Source: Zygnema cylindricum (lineage: Eukaryota; Streptophyta; Zygnematophyceae; Zygnematales; Zygnemataceae). Taken from it: a stretch of 64,000 nucleotides of DNA. A program made the translations under genes and the position numbers. The notes below the pieces were generated by a model, which made no database searches, had not been told where the DNA came from, and saw only the letters and a list, made by a program, of their open reading frames with translations. Positions 11,116-22,000 of the stretch are shown here, piece by piece. The DNA is taken from assembly GCA_037447655.1 (NCBI GenBank), contig JBBHKE010001099.1, forward strand, positions 25,001 through 89,000. Reading direction: 5' to 3'. Position 1 is the stretch's first letter. Each line of letters starts with the position of its first letter.

Positions 11116-11505
11116 AATCTTTTGACACTTTGGACACAGATGTTTCAACACACATCCTACGGATTATCGAGGTGGATCCGAACAGAATGTTGGGATTACA
11201 AGGAGCGGACATATGAACTTTCTAGGAGCACTCCAAGAATTGTGCTCTATGTTTTTTACCAGATTTTCCATAGGATATGGATCCCATGCGGATGCAAATT
11301 ACAGAGGCGACAATGTGTACATTTTGATCGGACGGGGAAACTACCATGTTACTTTGTGATCATTGCAATCAGGGGTTTCACATGGACTGTTTGGTGCCAC
11401 CATTGTTGGCCGTTCCGGATGGTCATTGGTTTTGCCACAGATGTCTTGAGCTTCCGGTCGTGTTGCCAGCTCTTTTACTCGCTAATGAGCTGGGGGGTGG
11501 AATAA
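11098..11505 (+). pseudogene. C-terminal PHD finger of the Ty3/gypsy Pol protein
   Basis: After integrase the translation reads YVYLRRQSFDTLDTD, a typical post-integrase stretch, then LRIIEVDPNRMLGLQGAD. Next come LLCDHCNQGFHMDC and DGHWFCHRC, a clear PHD finger pattern. Of the first zinc pair one cysteine codon seems mutated to TGA (near 11314-11325, CTF then stop). PHD fingers usually read histone H3 tails. Chromodomains occupy this place in chromoviruses, so this domain may have guided integration. Because it runs on from integrase, I assign it to the element and not to a host gene. Confidence 0.65.
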
Positions 11506-13785
11506 ACCGACCTAACCATAAGCAGTTAAGTCGTCCACCTTTCATTTTCTTCCACCTTGCTTGTTGTAGTATTTATCAATTATCACTTTCATGTCTTATT
11601 TCAGTCACAAGGGCTTGTGATAATTTGGGTTTAATTGGTGCACAGCTAATGATATTGCATGCATCTTCACGTTTTTTGACACATGCACGATAGGGTTCGG
11701 TAAATGGTATTTTTTTTTCGCGGGAGGTGAAGGAAAAAAAAGGAAAAGAAAGTAAAAGAATGGTAACTATTAAATTTAAGGTGAAAAGAAGGTGAAAAAA
11801 GGGAGGAAAATAAGTAATCGAAAGGTAGGTAAAAAATTTTAGAATAAAAAGAAGGTGAAAGAACATAGGAAAAAAGGTAAAAGAAAGGTAAGTTATATTT
11901 TTAGGGTAAAAATAAAGCGAAAAACAGAAAAAAAAAGAAAGTATAAAGAAAACAAAAGTATGGTGCAAATAGGATTATGCAGGTTGTTTAATTTTTTTGG
12001 CCACTTTTTTTTCGGGTGAGGTTTGTTTGTGTTTTTTTTACGCGTCCGTTTTTGTTTGGGGGTCTCGATCGGTCACCTTGTAAAAACTATATGTTCTTGT
12101 TCTCTTTCTTTTCTTTTGCCACTTTCTCCCCATTATCCGCATGCTTGTAGCTTATCTCAAACGCGAGTCATTGCTCTGCTATGTCTATTTGTGCCTTTTT
12201 AGCATCTTTCTTCTCTAATATACGTTATTTATATTTTTTCTTTTATCGTCCCTTTTTGTTTGTGGGTTTCGATCGATCACCTTGTAAAAATTATATGTTG
12301 TTGTACGGTTGAAAAACGATGGTTTTGTACAGACGGATTTCAGTCATCGGCGACTAATCGTACAACAACCTGAATCACATCGCGATGTTTTTGTTGACGT
12401 GGGGTGACGTAAAATTCGATTTATGTCAAATCAAAAATAAGACATTCATTTCTTCATCTTACCCGTCATCCATTTCTAGTGTGAATCGTGGAATGGTGTT
12501 GACATTTAAAAAGGTAATTGATGAGGCATAACTATTTTTTCAAAGTTGCATTTTTACATTTCAAAATGGTTTTCCAGAAAATAAATTGATTTACCATAGT
12601 TATCAAGTTTTGATGCACGTGACCGTATGTTTTGTCCTTTTCTACGCTCCAAAAAGGTTGACAGCTGAGCGGTCGACCTGTTTGGCGCCTCTGTTTTTAT
12701 TTTTTTGCGGCCTGAATGGTACAGGATTAATCATTTCCTCATCTCATTCGTCATCCATTTCTAGTGTGAGTCGTGCAAATAGGATTACCACTTGCCATTT
12801 TGCTACCGCTACGGCAAGTTAGGGTTCGCCCAAGTCATCAATTTCACAATTTGACGCCATTACAATATCTATTGTACTGTACACTACAATACTATAATGT
12901 TATGTATCCTAAAATTTCCTATCGCGGTAATTTCGATAGCTGTTACGAACCTGTGAGGGTGCCCGTTATGGGAAGAATAAATTAAAAGGGCCATACTACT
13001 ACACCACTAATTGTAATTAGAGTTATGTACGCTAATTTCGTCTCCCCAAATTTTGACTCCATCACCATAAATAGAGTACATTATTCTAAATTATTCTTTA
13101 CATTACTTAAGGTACTTTTTGAATGAGCGTTAATAACTCTAGTACAGTGCCGTTTTAAATAGTGTGGCGTACGGTCGGTATTTGACCTAGCAAAATTGTA
13201 CTTTATTAAGTATAAAAGTACAAACAATGATTGAATACATGCCGTTATCATGTAACTGCGTTGTAACAAACCTCGTAGTGCAAATGTCATAATGACGTGA
13301 AACTGTACGTTTTGTCAGATTCTATACGTGTACCTAATTTACAATAGATATATTCAGCGTCCAAATTCACGCCCAAATTAGAGTTATTGATAAATTAGAG
13401 TAAAATTTTTTTTGAAAAGGGTTGATTACCCAAAATAGAGTTAATAACTCTAATTTTTTCTTTTCGTTTTTTCACTCTAATTATTTCTTTACTCTAAAGT
13501 ACGATTCGCGGTGTACAAAACAGTACAGTACAATACTGTACTGTATGGTACACTAATGTACGGCACAGTACTGTACTCTAGGCTAATCTCGTTACGTCCG
13601 GGCGCTCGTGCGTCGAAAACCGAACCGAGCACGGTAGGGGCAAGTCTCGTATTTTACCCAATGTAAGATACCCTGCAGTCCTGCACATACCGTACACACA
13701 TCATACCGTAATACGGGTAATACCATACCCCGCTGTCACTATGTTTAACGTCGGTACCATCGAAACGAAATCAGTCAATTACTCA
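11506..13785. other. Intergenic repeats and low-complexity DNA upstream of the TRIP4-AlkB gene
   Basis: No gene is recognised. The stretch holds a purine-rich degenerate repeat (GGTGAAAGAA-like, 11720-11960), a diverged duplication (12041-12095 with 12247-12303) and a shared CGTCATCCATTTCTAGTGTGA segment (about 12467 and 12749). It also has an inverted repeat at 13375-13456 and a cluster of GTAC/TACTGTACTG palindromes at about 13500-13590. Sequence at 13010-13200 recurs, diverged, at 54715-54900. Confidence 0.5.
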
Positions 13786-13838
13786 GTTTAGGGTTGGAAA
13801 ATTAGGGTTGGACAATTAGGGTTGGACAATTAGAGTTA
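13786..13838 (+). promoter_or_regulatory. Telobox-like direct repeats upstream of the TRIP4-AlkB start
   Basis: A 13-bp unit, ATTAGGGTTGGAC and variants, occurs three times, preceded by TTTAGGGTT. The reverse complement AACCCTAAA is the plant telobox found in promoters or leaders of many growth-related genes. It lies 70-120 bp before the predicted start codon. Function is inferred. Confidence 0.35.
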
Positions 13839-13906
13839 GGATTTTTCGGCTAAGATCTCCCTTGAAGCAAACTGTTCAATACTGCAGTGAGCATCCATCC
13901 ATCAGA

Positions 13907-13962
13907 ATGGCTGGAGCGGGAGAGACTGGAGAGGCATGGCTCGAGCAGCAGCTACTCGGTGC

Positions 13963-14037
<75 letters not shown>

Positions 14038-17000
14038 NNNNNNNNNNNNNNNNNNNNNNNNNNNNNNNNNNNNNNNNNNNNNNNNNNNNNNNNNNNNNNN
14101 NNNNNNNNNNNNNNNNNNNNNNNNNNNNNNNNNNNNNNNNNNNNNNNNNNNNNNNNNNNNNNNNNNNNNNNNNNNNNNNNNNNNNNNNNNNNNNNNNNNN
14201 NNNNNNNNNNNNNNNNNNNNNNNNNNNNNNNNNNNNNNNNNNNNNNNNNNNNNNNNNNNNNNNNNNNNNNNNNNNNNNNNNNNNNNNNNNNNNNNNNNNN
14301 NNNNNNNNNNNNNNNNNNNNNNNNNNNNNNNNNNNNNNNNNNNNNNNNNNNNNNNNNNNNNNNNNNNNNNNNNNNNNNNNNNNNNNNNNNNNNNNNNNNN
14401 NNNNNNNNNNNNNNNNNNNNNNNNNNNNNNNNNNNNNNNNNNNNNNNNNNNNNNNNNNNNNNNNNNNNNNNNNNNNNNNNNNNNNNNNNNNNNNNNNNNN
14501 NNNNNNNNNNNNNNNNNNNNNNNACAACCCACTTTAGAAAAAACTCGCCAAATTTCACAAAGTGAAATACAAGCTACCAATTTAAAAGAAAATACTCCGT
14601 TCGTTAGTCTTCTGTTTACTTTCTCACTAAAACCCTTTCCGATATTTAATCGTGACATCACGATCGGTTGATAAGACCGTTGTCTTCTGATTGCTTGCCT
14701 CATAAAAGAAAATTTAACCATCGAACATAAAGTGAAACACTTTAAACCGCTCAAAAAAGATTTCACCCAACAAAAGATGGGCAGTTTAGTCACTTAAAAA
14801 AATGTATGCGTTTGACAACTGTTGATGTAAACCTCTTTTTTGTATACAAGAAATGGCGTGAACCCTATTATATTCTACTCCGTACATTTAGTTTTTCCAA
14901 TCTGAACTATGGTTAGTGGTGCATTGTGAATTCAATTTATAGAGTGAAGTTAAAACCGATATTATACTATCTCTTAGATTGTGCGTGTTTGTGTTGCTTT
15001 TCTCTAGCTTGTTTTCGGAATCTATTCTATTCTAATATTGGTGGAATGAGTTGGGAGTTTTGACTATATTTTGGATGCCACTCTAATTCTGATGACCGTA
15101 ACTCGATGATTTTCCAGTGTCATGGTTTCTCAAGTACTTGTGGTACAATCTGAAATTATTCACCATTTTTTATGTGCTGGTTGACATCAATTATTTGGAA
15201 CCTGTTAAGTTTACACTAAGTCATGTTTGGGAACAATTTTGTTACTTTACCTACCATGATGAAAGGAATTATCAGTATTAATATGAAATTAGAATCACTA
15301 ATGTTTCAAAATAATAACTTAAAGCTGGGTGATGCGGCTGAGTCAAAAAAACACATGACCGAATTATATATTATTTCCAACAGTGGTTAACGGTTCTAGT
15401 TCCTTGTATTGGTAGTTTGACTCATTTTAACCAATTACCGGGCCATAGGAGTGATGAAGTAGTGAGTTGTTTTGAGGAATAGTTACTTTCAAAAAAACAA
15501 TGGAACTATTGAAATTTAAAACGAAGGAGAAACAAAATCCGTGCGGTAATTGGTTGCTGTGCTATCTGGTTTTCCCTTTTTTTTTTTTTTTTGGGTGGTG
15601 CCTTTCCCTCCCGTCTCTTTTGGATCTTTGATTGGATCTTTGATGTCCATTTGAGCCATAAAATGTGTGCATGTCAATTGTACGTGACTATCTTATTCAT
15701 TGTTGGCCCAAAACACTCAAAAAAGGACAGTGTACTTGTGGGAAATGTTTTTTTTTATTCTCGTAATTGTTAAAGAAAATTGTCTGTTTTTTGCAGGAAT
15801 GAGGGACATGTTGCCGTTTTTGGATGCTGACATGGTGGGAGGCCTTGTCAGCTATTGCCCTCATGCGTCAGATGATGATGTCAGCGAATACTTGAAGGTA
15901 ATGGGACTTGGGGGTTTATTTGGTTACGCTTCAGATTTTTTGGAGTATGTTACTCTTCTTCGACTGCCGTTTGAGTTTTGTAGTCCTTTAAATGTTTCCT
16001 TTAAGTATTTATGGAGTGATTTTCTATGTTTCTTTTCTAGATACTACAGAAAGTTTGAACAGGTTAGGCAGTTTTTTGCTTTTTATATTTATTAGCCTGA
16101 AGGTGTTCTAGGATTTGCCTCACGATTTTTTTTTTTTCATTCCAGCCTAATTAAGGTTTGAAGTTCCTAAGGTGTTGCAATTTGAGCCTTCTATTTGCTT
16201 TTTCTCGTATCACACAGTTTCCGTAAGACTGTCTGTTTCCGTTGTGCCGTTTTTCATGTTTGCCGTTTCCATGTGAACCTTCTTGATGCTGTTTCCATGT
16301 CAGTTGTATTTTTTATATTAGTTTCAGTTTATAATTGCTTTCCGAACTTCTCCCACTGGTTGACATTATCCATTGCTTTGCAGAATTTAATTGGCAAAAG
16401 TGACCGGGCAAAAACGATTGTTTTAGGTTATATTAATCGCAGAAAAAATCGGGGAACCAATCACAGCGTGCCACTTGGCAATGGCCTTAATGGAAGCGGA
16501 TTGCAGACATATGTGAAACCGAAAATTCATGAAAATCACGGTTTGGGGAGCAAAAATGGGACAGGAGGGAAGCAAAAGGAGAAGATGGTTGTACCTTCTG
16601 TGGATAGTAAAGTTGCAGAAAAAAGTCAAGTCAGAGACACGCCAAAAACTCAGAGAGGGAAGAAGAAAGGGAAAGGAGTTGGACTAAATGACATAGAACA
16701 AGGCAAAGTTATTTTTCAACGGAAGGGTCCATGCGACTGTCAGGCGGGACGCCATCCGTTAGTGAATAACTGTCTGAGTTGTGGAAAAATAGTTTGTGAA
16801 CAAGAGGGAGAGGGACCTTGCCTTTTTTGTGGAGCTTTAGTTTTGAAAGAAGGGAGTTCGTATGCAGGAATGGAAGCCATGGATTTGGACTATGGAGTGT
16901 TGGGAGGGACGGGAGGTTTAGAGGAAGGAGAGGATAAGGCTGTGGCGACAGCTATTGCCTTTAAGAATAGAATGGTGGAATATGACAGAACTGCGGCACA

Positions 17001-18937
17001 AAGAACGGCAGTTATCGATGATCAAAGCGATTATTTCGAGAGTGAGGGCAGCAAATGGCTTTCTCTTGAGGTGGGCAGTTTTGAGTTTTTAAAAATTGTT
17101 ACTGTGTTCTCAGTTTGTTTTTTTGTACAGTGGTTGTCTTTTCTAAAGTGGAGTTTCATGTGGAGGTGTCGGTTTATAAAACTTGAAGATGGTTGGTTCA
17201 CAAGAAGTGTTCAAATATATGTTTTTTTCCGTGCCCAATTTTTTTGGCACGGATTATAATGTATTTCAACTATTTCAACTATTATAATTAGTCCTCGAGA
17301 CTTAAATTTGGACATACAAAAATGACACAGTTGTATTTTCTTTAACAATACCTATTTGAGAAAAAGGTTTCTTGCCTTTTTTAAACCTCCTTGTTTTGAA
17401 CTTGTAAGAACAATTTGAGTTTACTGCTGCCTTTTTTTTTTGTGTTAACGAAGCAATTTTCATGCATGAATTCAATTAAACAGCGGCCACTTTTTTGTAA
17501 ATCTTACAAATATTGCACTCTGAGTGTAACACCATAATTTGCCTCTTCTCTGTTTTTAGACAGAACCATAGGCGGTTAATTTGTTATGGTGTTTTCCTAT
17601 TTTCTGTGTAACCATTATTACCAGCATTGATAACCTTTTCGTTTTCATTTTGTTTCTATTTTCGCTTTCATTTTCATTTTCATTCATTGTCATTTTCGTT
17701 ACCATTTTCATTGTCCTGGTCATTTTGATTCCAATTTCACATTCACAGTCATATTCATTTTCATTTTTATTTTTCCATTTTCCATTATCATTTTCATTGT
17801 GATTCGAGGTGGTTATTGAGATTGTACATTTTGGACCAATTTAGAATAAGCGTTTAATCTAATACATCATAACATTAACGCTAATACCGGTCACAAGCCG
17901 AAAAGACAAATGGGAGTGCAACCTTTTTTGTCTTTGTCATATAATTATTCATTCATGACAGCTCCAATATTGAATTCAAGGTTCAAGTATTAAAATTAGA
18001 TTCACAACCTTCCCTAATCAAAGTTTGGATTTTAGCAGAAATTTTCTAAAACATTAGCTTTTACGTTACCATTTTTTTTTTGTTAAGATAAGACAGTTTT
18101 AGCATACTCAAAACTGAACTTTTCCGGTCAATTTTACTAACAGGAAAAGGAAGTCTGGGTTCAAAAACTGAAGAATTAAAAACATTTTTATTCCGTTACT
18201 AAAAACTTAAACTTTTACTAATAAGGAATGGAGTCTGGCTTTTAAAACTTTGCAGGAAAAAGAAGAACTCAAAAGAAGACAAGCTGCAGACGAAGCTGCC
18301 GCAGAGGAAAAAAAAAAAAAGGTTGTCGTTACCTTCGATCTGATTGGCCGAAAAGTGAGTTTTTTTATCCTTAACCGAACAGTTTTAAGGTTAAAAATAA
18401 GAAAAAAAATGATGTCTTGTGAGTTGCTTATCTTGGCCCAAACTTTATAAAGTTATAAAAAGGCAGATGTGAAAAAGAAGAGGGAAAAGAGAAAAGGGAA
18501 AAGGGAAAAGGGAAAGGGAAAGGGAAAGGGAAAAGGGAGAAGGGAAAAGGGTTCTCAGTATCATTTGGACCTCATTGGCTGAAAAGTAGATAAGTTGTAT
18601 ATTCTTATCCTCACTTTTTAAGGTAAAATGGAGGTCATGGGTTTCCTTAGGGCCTTCTCATGAGTTGCTTGTGTGGAGCTTAACTGTCAATCTGAACTTA
18701 ACATTCTTACTTTTTTTTTAATTCGTACTATGTCAAGACTAATATGTTGTATAGAAAACAAAGTAGCTATTTTGTCATTGGCAAGATTTATTTCGACAAT
18801 GAGCAAAAATATGATCCGACTGACAAAGGAATTTTGTCACAAAGATGTTCTGATATTATGACAGAAAAATTTCTTGGGCTGTATAAATGAAAGGAGAACA
18901 TATGATATAGAAAGAAGGTTTGTAGATGCTGTCTGTG

Positions 18938-19003
<66 letters not shown>

Positions 19004-22000
19004 CCCCCCTCTCCCCTCTCCCCTCTCCCCTCTCCCTCTCCCTCTCCCCTCTCCCCTCTCCCCTCTCCCCCTCTCCCCTCTCCCCCTCTCCCCTCTCCCC
19101 TCTCCCCTCTCCCCTCTCCCCTCTCCCTCTCCCCTCTCCCCTCTCCCCTCTCCCCTCTCCCCTCTCCCCTCTCCCCTCTCCCCTCTCCCCTCTCCCCTCT
19201 CCCCTCTCCCCCTCTCCCCTCTCCCCTCTCCCCTTTCCCCTCTCCCCTCTCCCCTCTCCCCTCCTCCCCCCTCCCCCCCTCACCCCTCCCCCCCTCCCCC
19301 CCTCCCCCCTCCCCCCTCCCCCCTCCCCCCTCCCCCCTCCCCCCTCCCCCCTCCCCCCTCCCCCCCTCCCCCCTCCCCCCTCCCCCCCTCCCCCCCCCTC
19401 CCCCCCCTCCCCCCTCCCCCCTCCCCCCTCCCCCCTCCCCCCTCCCCCCTCCCCCCTCCCCCCTCCCCCCTCCCCCCTCCCCCCTCCCCCCTCCCCCCTC
19501 CCCCCTCCCCCCCTCCCCCCCTCCCCCCTCCCCCCTCCCCCCTCCCCCCCTCCCCCCCTCCCCCCCTCCCCCCTCCCCCCCTCCCCCCTCCCCCCTCCCC
19601 CCCCTCCCCCCTCCCCCCTCCCCCCTCCCCCCTCCCCCCTCCCCCCTCCCCCCTCCCCCCTCCCCCCTCCCCCCCTCTCTCCTCTCCCCTCTCTCACCCT
19701 TCCCTCCCCTCTTGCTCCCTTTTCCTCTCCCTCTCTTCCTCTCCTTCTCTCGTCTTTTTAGGTGTTAATGGATGCGTCGGCCTTAGAGGAGACACAGACT
19801 GCCACTGATAGCCTGCCACGTGGCTCCCTTCTCCCTTCCCTTCACTCACCTTCCCCTTTCAAAGTGAAACCAAACCCCTCTCTTCAACTCCCTCCTCCCA
19901 CTTTCATCCACACTATTCTTAAACCCGCTAACTCAAATTCAACAAAAACGGGTATTGGGAACTCCTTTTCGAGCTCATCGAGTAGAGAAGGGAAGGGAAG
20001 AAGTGAAGACGCAAAAGACGAAAAAGACAAAAAAGACATTAAAACCAGAAAAGACAAAAAAGGGTCAGGTGGAGTTAGAATAGAAAGAATACAACACGAC
20101 GATCCTCTCATGGAGGCGATTGTCGGAGGAAGTTTGGAGGAGGGAGAAAGAGAGACGGAAAGTCAACAAAGTTGGGAAGGGCCTAAAGTGAGAGTATCAG
20201 AAGAAAATGAAAGATGGGAAGACGGAGAGGGAGGGAGTGAATGTAGGGTTGTTGGTACAGAAGAGCGAGGGAAAGAGAGAGGGAGTGGAAAGAGCGAAGT
20301 TGGGAATGGAGGAGGACATGGTAGAGAAGTTATAAGTGGAAAGACAATGGTGCCACGAGGAGGAGAGGGGAGAGAGATAGAGAGGGAGTCGAGGCAACAA
20401 TTCTCTCAGGAAATCCCTTTATTTGACATTTGTTTAGATGATAAGGGAAGTTTACAAAAAGGAGGAGTCCAGCTTGTTCCTTCCTCTTTCGAAATAAAGC
20501 GAATGGAGAAGGAGAGAAAGGGAGGAGAGGGAGAGGCTGTTGAGGTTCTTATGGAGGGAATGGTTCTTTTGCGACAATGGTTGACACAGGAAGAACAGGT
20601 GAGAGAGGGGGAGAGGGAAATAGAGAGGGAGAGGAGGGGGACAGGCAGAGGGAGAAAAGAGGGAGAGGGTTAACGATAGGGTGAGAGAATCGAAGAAAAC
20701 CAGCTCGGCAGCCTAATGAGGACAAAAAAAGGGGAAAATTTGAAAAAGAAAGGGAGGGGGAGAGGGAGAGGAATTTAAAGAGGGAAAGGAGAGGGAGAGG
20801 GAAGAACAGGTGAGGACTGTAGGATTTTTTAGGGTTTTTGGGGGGATAACTAATTTTAGGTTATGTTACACGGTCAATCGATGTTAGCCTTAGTAACACT
20901 AATTCGGTGCCGTTTTTTTGTTTTGTCTGACATAAATAGCGTGAAAAACACTATATATTTTTTTTCTAACGTTATTTCAGTAAGTGGTCAAAATTTTGTC
21001 CACACCGGTCGGACTTAAGTTAGAATTAATAGCACTTGAAAAAGCCCCAAAGTTATATCTTTTTTAACGTTAACAATTGTCATGTAGTTACTTAAAAGGA
21101 ATTGTCTTAGTCATTTTTTTCAATATTTGACACACTTTGTTAATACTTAGGGAGGGAAGGAGGCACGAGAAGGGTGAATTTGTGGAGACTTGGTAGTGGA
21201 GGGTATCTCTGTTTTTTTTTTCTTATGTTTTTATGGTTTCTTGGGGTTCAGACTCAAAAAATTTCCCACTATCGTTATTGTGATTGATAGTTTCATGATT
21301 GTATTTGGGCAAATAGACGGAAAAGTTGAGTTAATATTATTATCATTATTTTATTATTCAAATTTTATTTACAATTCCGTGAAGTGTTCTGTTTTCATAT
21401 TCTTGGACGTTTAGTTTTTTTGTCTTTCTCTCTCTCTTTTTTTTTTCCTCGGTTCCTTTTTTTCCGTTTTGACTTTTTTTCTTATTTTCGGAATCCATTT
21501 TTTTTCGGAATCCTTTTTTTTTGTTGGATACGGCCTCGTTTCTCAAGAGCTTTAACTGTTTTATTGCATTGATACATTCTCTCCCTTGCTTTCCCCTCTT
21601 TTTTAAGCACACCCTCCCCCTTTCTATCTCTCCTCAGTCAATACACTTTACCTCTCACCTTCCCATCTCTGAAGAAAGTATCCCCTCACCCTTTCCCTCT
21701 CCTCCTCATCCATACATTCTCCTTGGTTCTCCTCTCTCACGAAAAGATCCTCAACCTCTTTCTTCCTCCCTCTCACCATCTCCTCTCCACAAACTTTCTC
21801 TCCCTCCTTCCCTCTCTCCATTATCAATGCATCTTCTCTCTCGTCTTCCCCGCTTTTGTAAACAAATCCTCCCTCCCTCTCTCTCCTTATCAACTCATTT
21901 TCCCCCTCGTCTCTTTCATAAAAACGCCCTCTACCTCTTTTTCTCTCTGTTTCATCACTAAATCCTCCCCCTCACCTTCTTCTCTCTCTCTTAAAAATAT

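Larger units (their letters stand above)
1406..11498 (+). mobile_element. Degenerate Ty3/gypsy retrotransposon with DNMT and PHD domains, split by a nested copia element
   Basis: The order of recognisable pieces is protease (about 1930-2260), cytosine methyltransferase (2632-3468), reverse transcriptase and RNase H (about 4318-5420), zinc-binding domain (5667-5864), integrase core (10457-11115) and PHD finger (about 11310-11460). RT and RNase H before integrase is the Ty3/gypsy order. In-frame stops and frameshifts are frequent and catalytic residues are lost, so this copy cannot be autonomous. The pol reading frame is interrupted by another element at 5962-10456 and resumes exactly after it. 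LTRs of this element were not found. I recall retrotransposons that have captured DNA methyltransferases being reported in dinoflagellates and charophytes, which supports a charophyte source. Confidence 0.85.

Noticed and set aside
11346-11505. Host PHD-finger gene
   Set aside because: The sequence continues from the integrase of the same retroelement and contains the same kind of decay; no exon structure is seen.
13862-14793. Open frames spanning the N run
   Set aside because: They depend on unknown bases. Only the first 52 bases from 13907 are accepted, as exon 1.
18837-19768. Very long open frames on both strands rich in Pro/Ser/Leu or Gly/Glu/Arg
   Set aside because: They are produced by the CT/C-rich simple repeat, which has no stops in any phase, and lie inside an intron.
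16384-20598. ASCH domain expected in animal TRIP4
   Set aside because: I looked for it after the zinc finger and found only low-complexity linker and the AlkB part.
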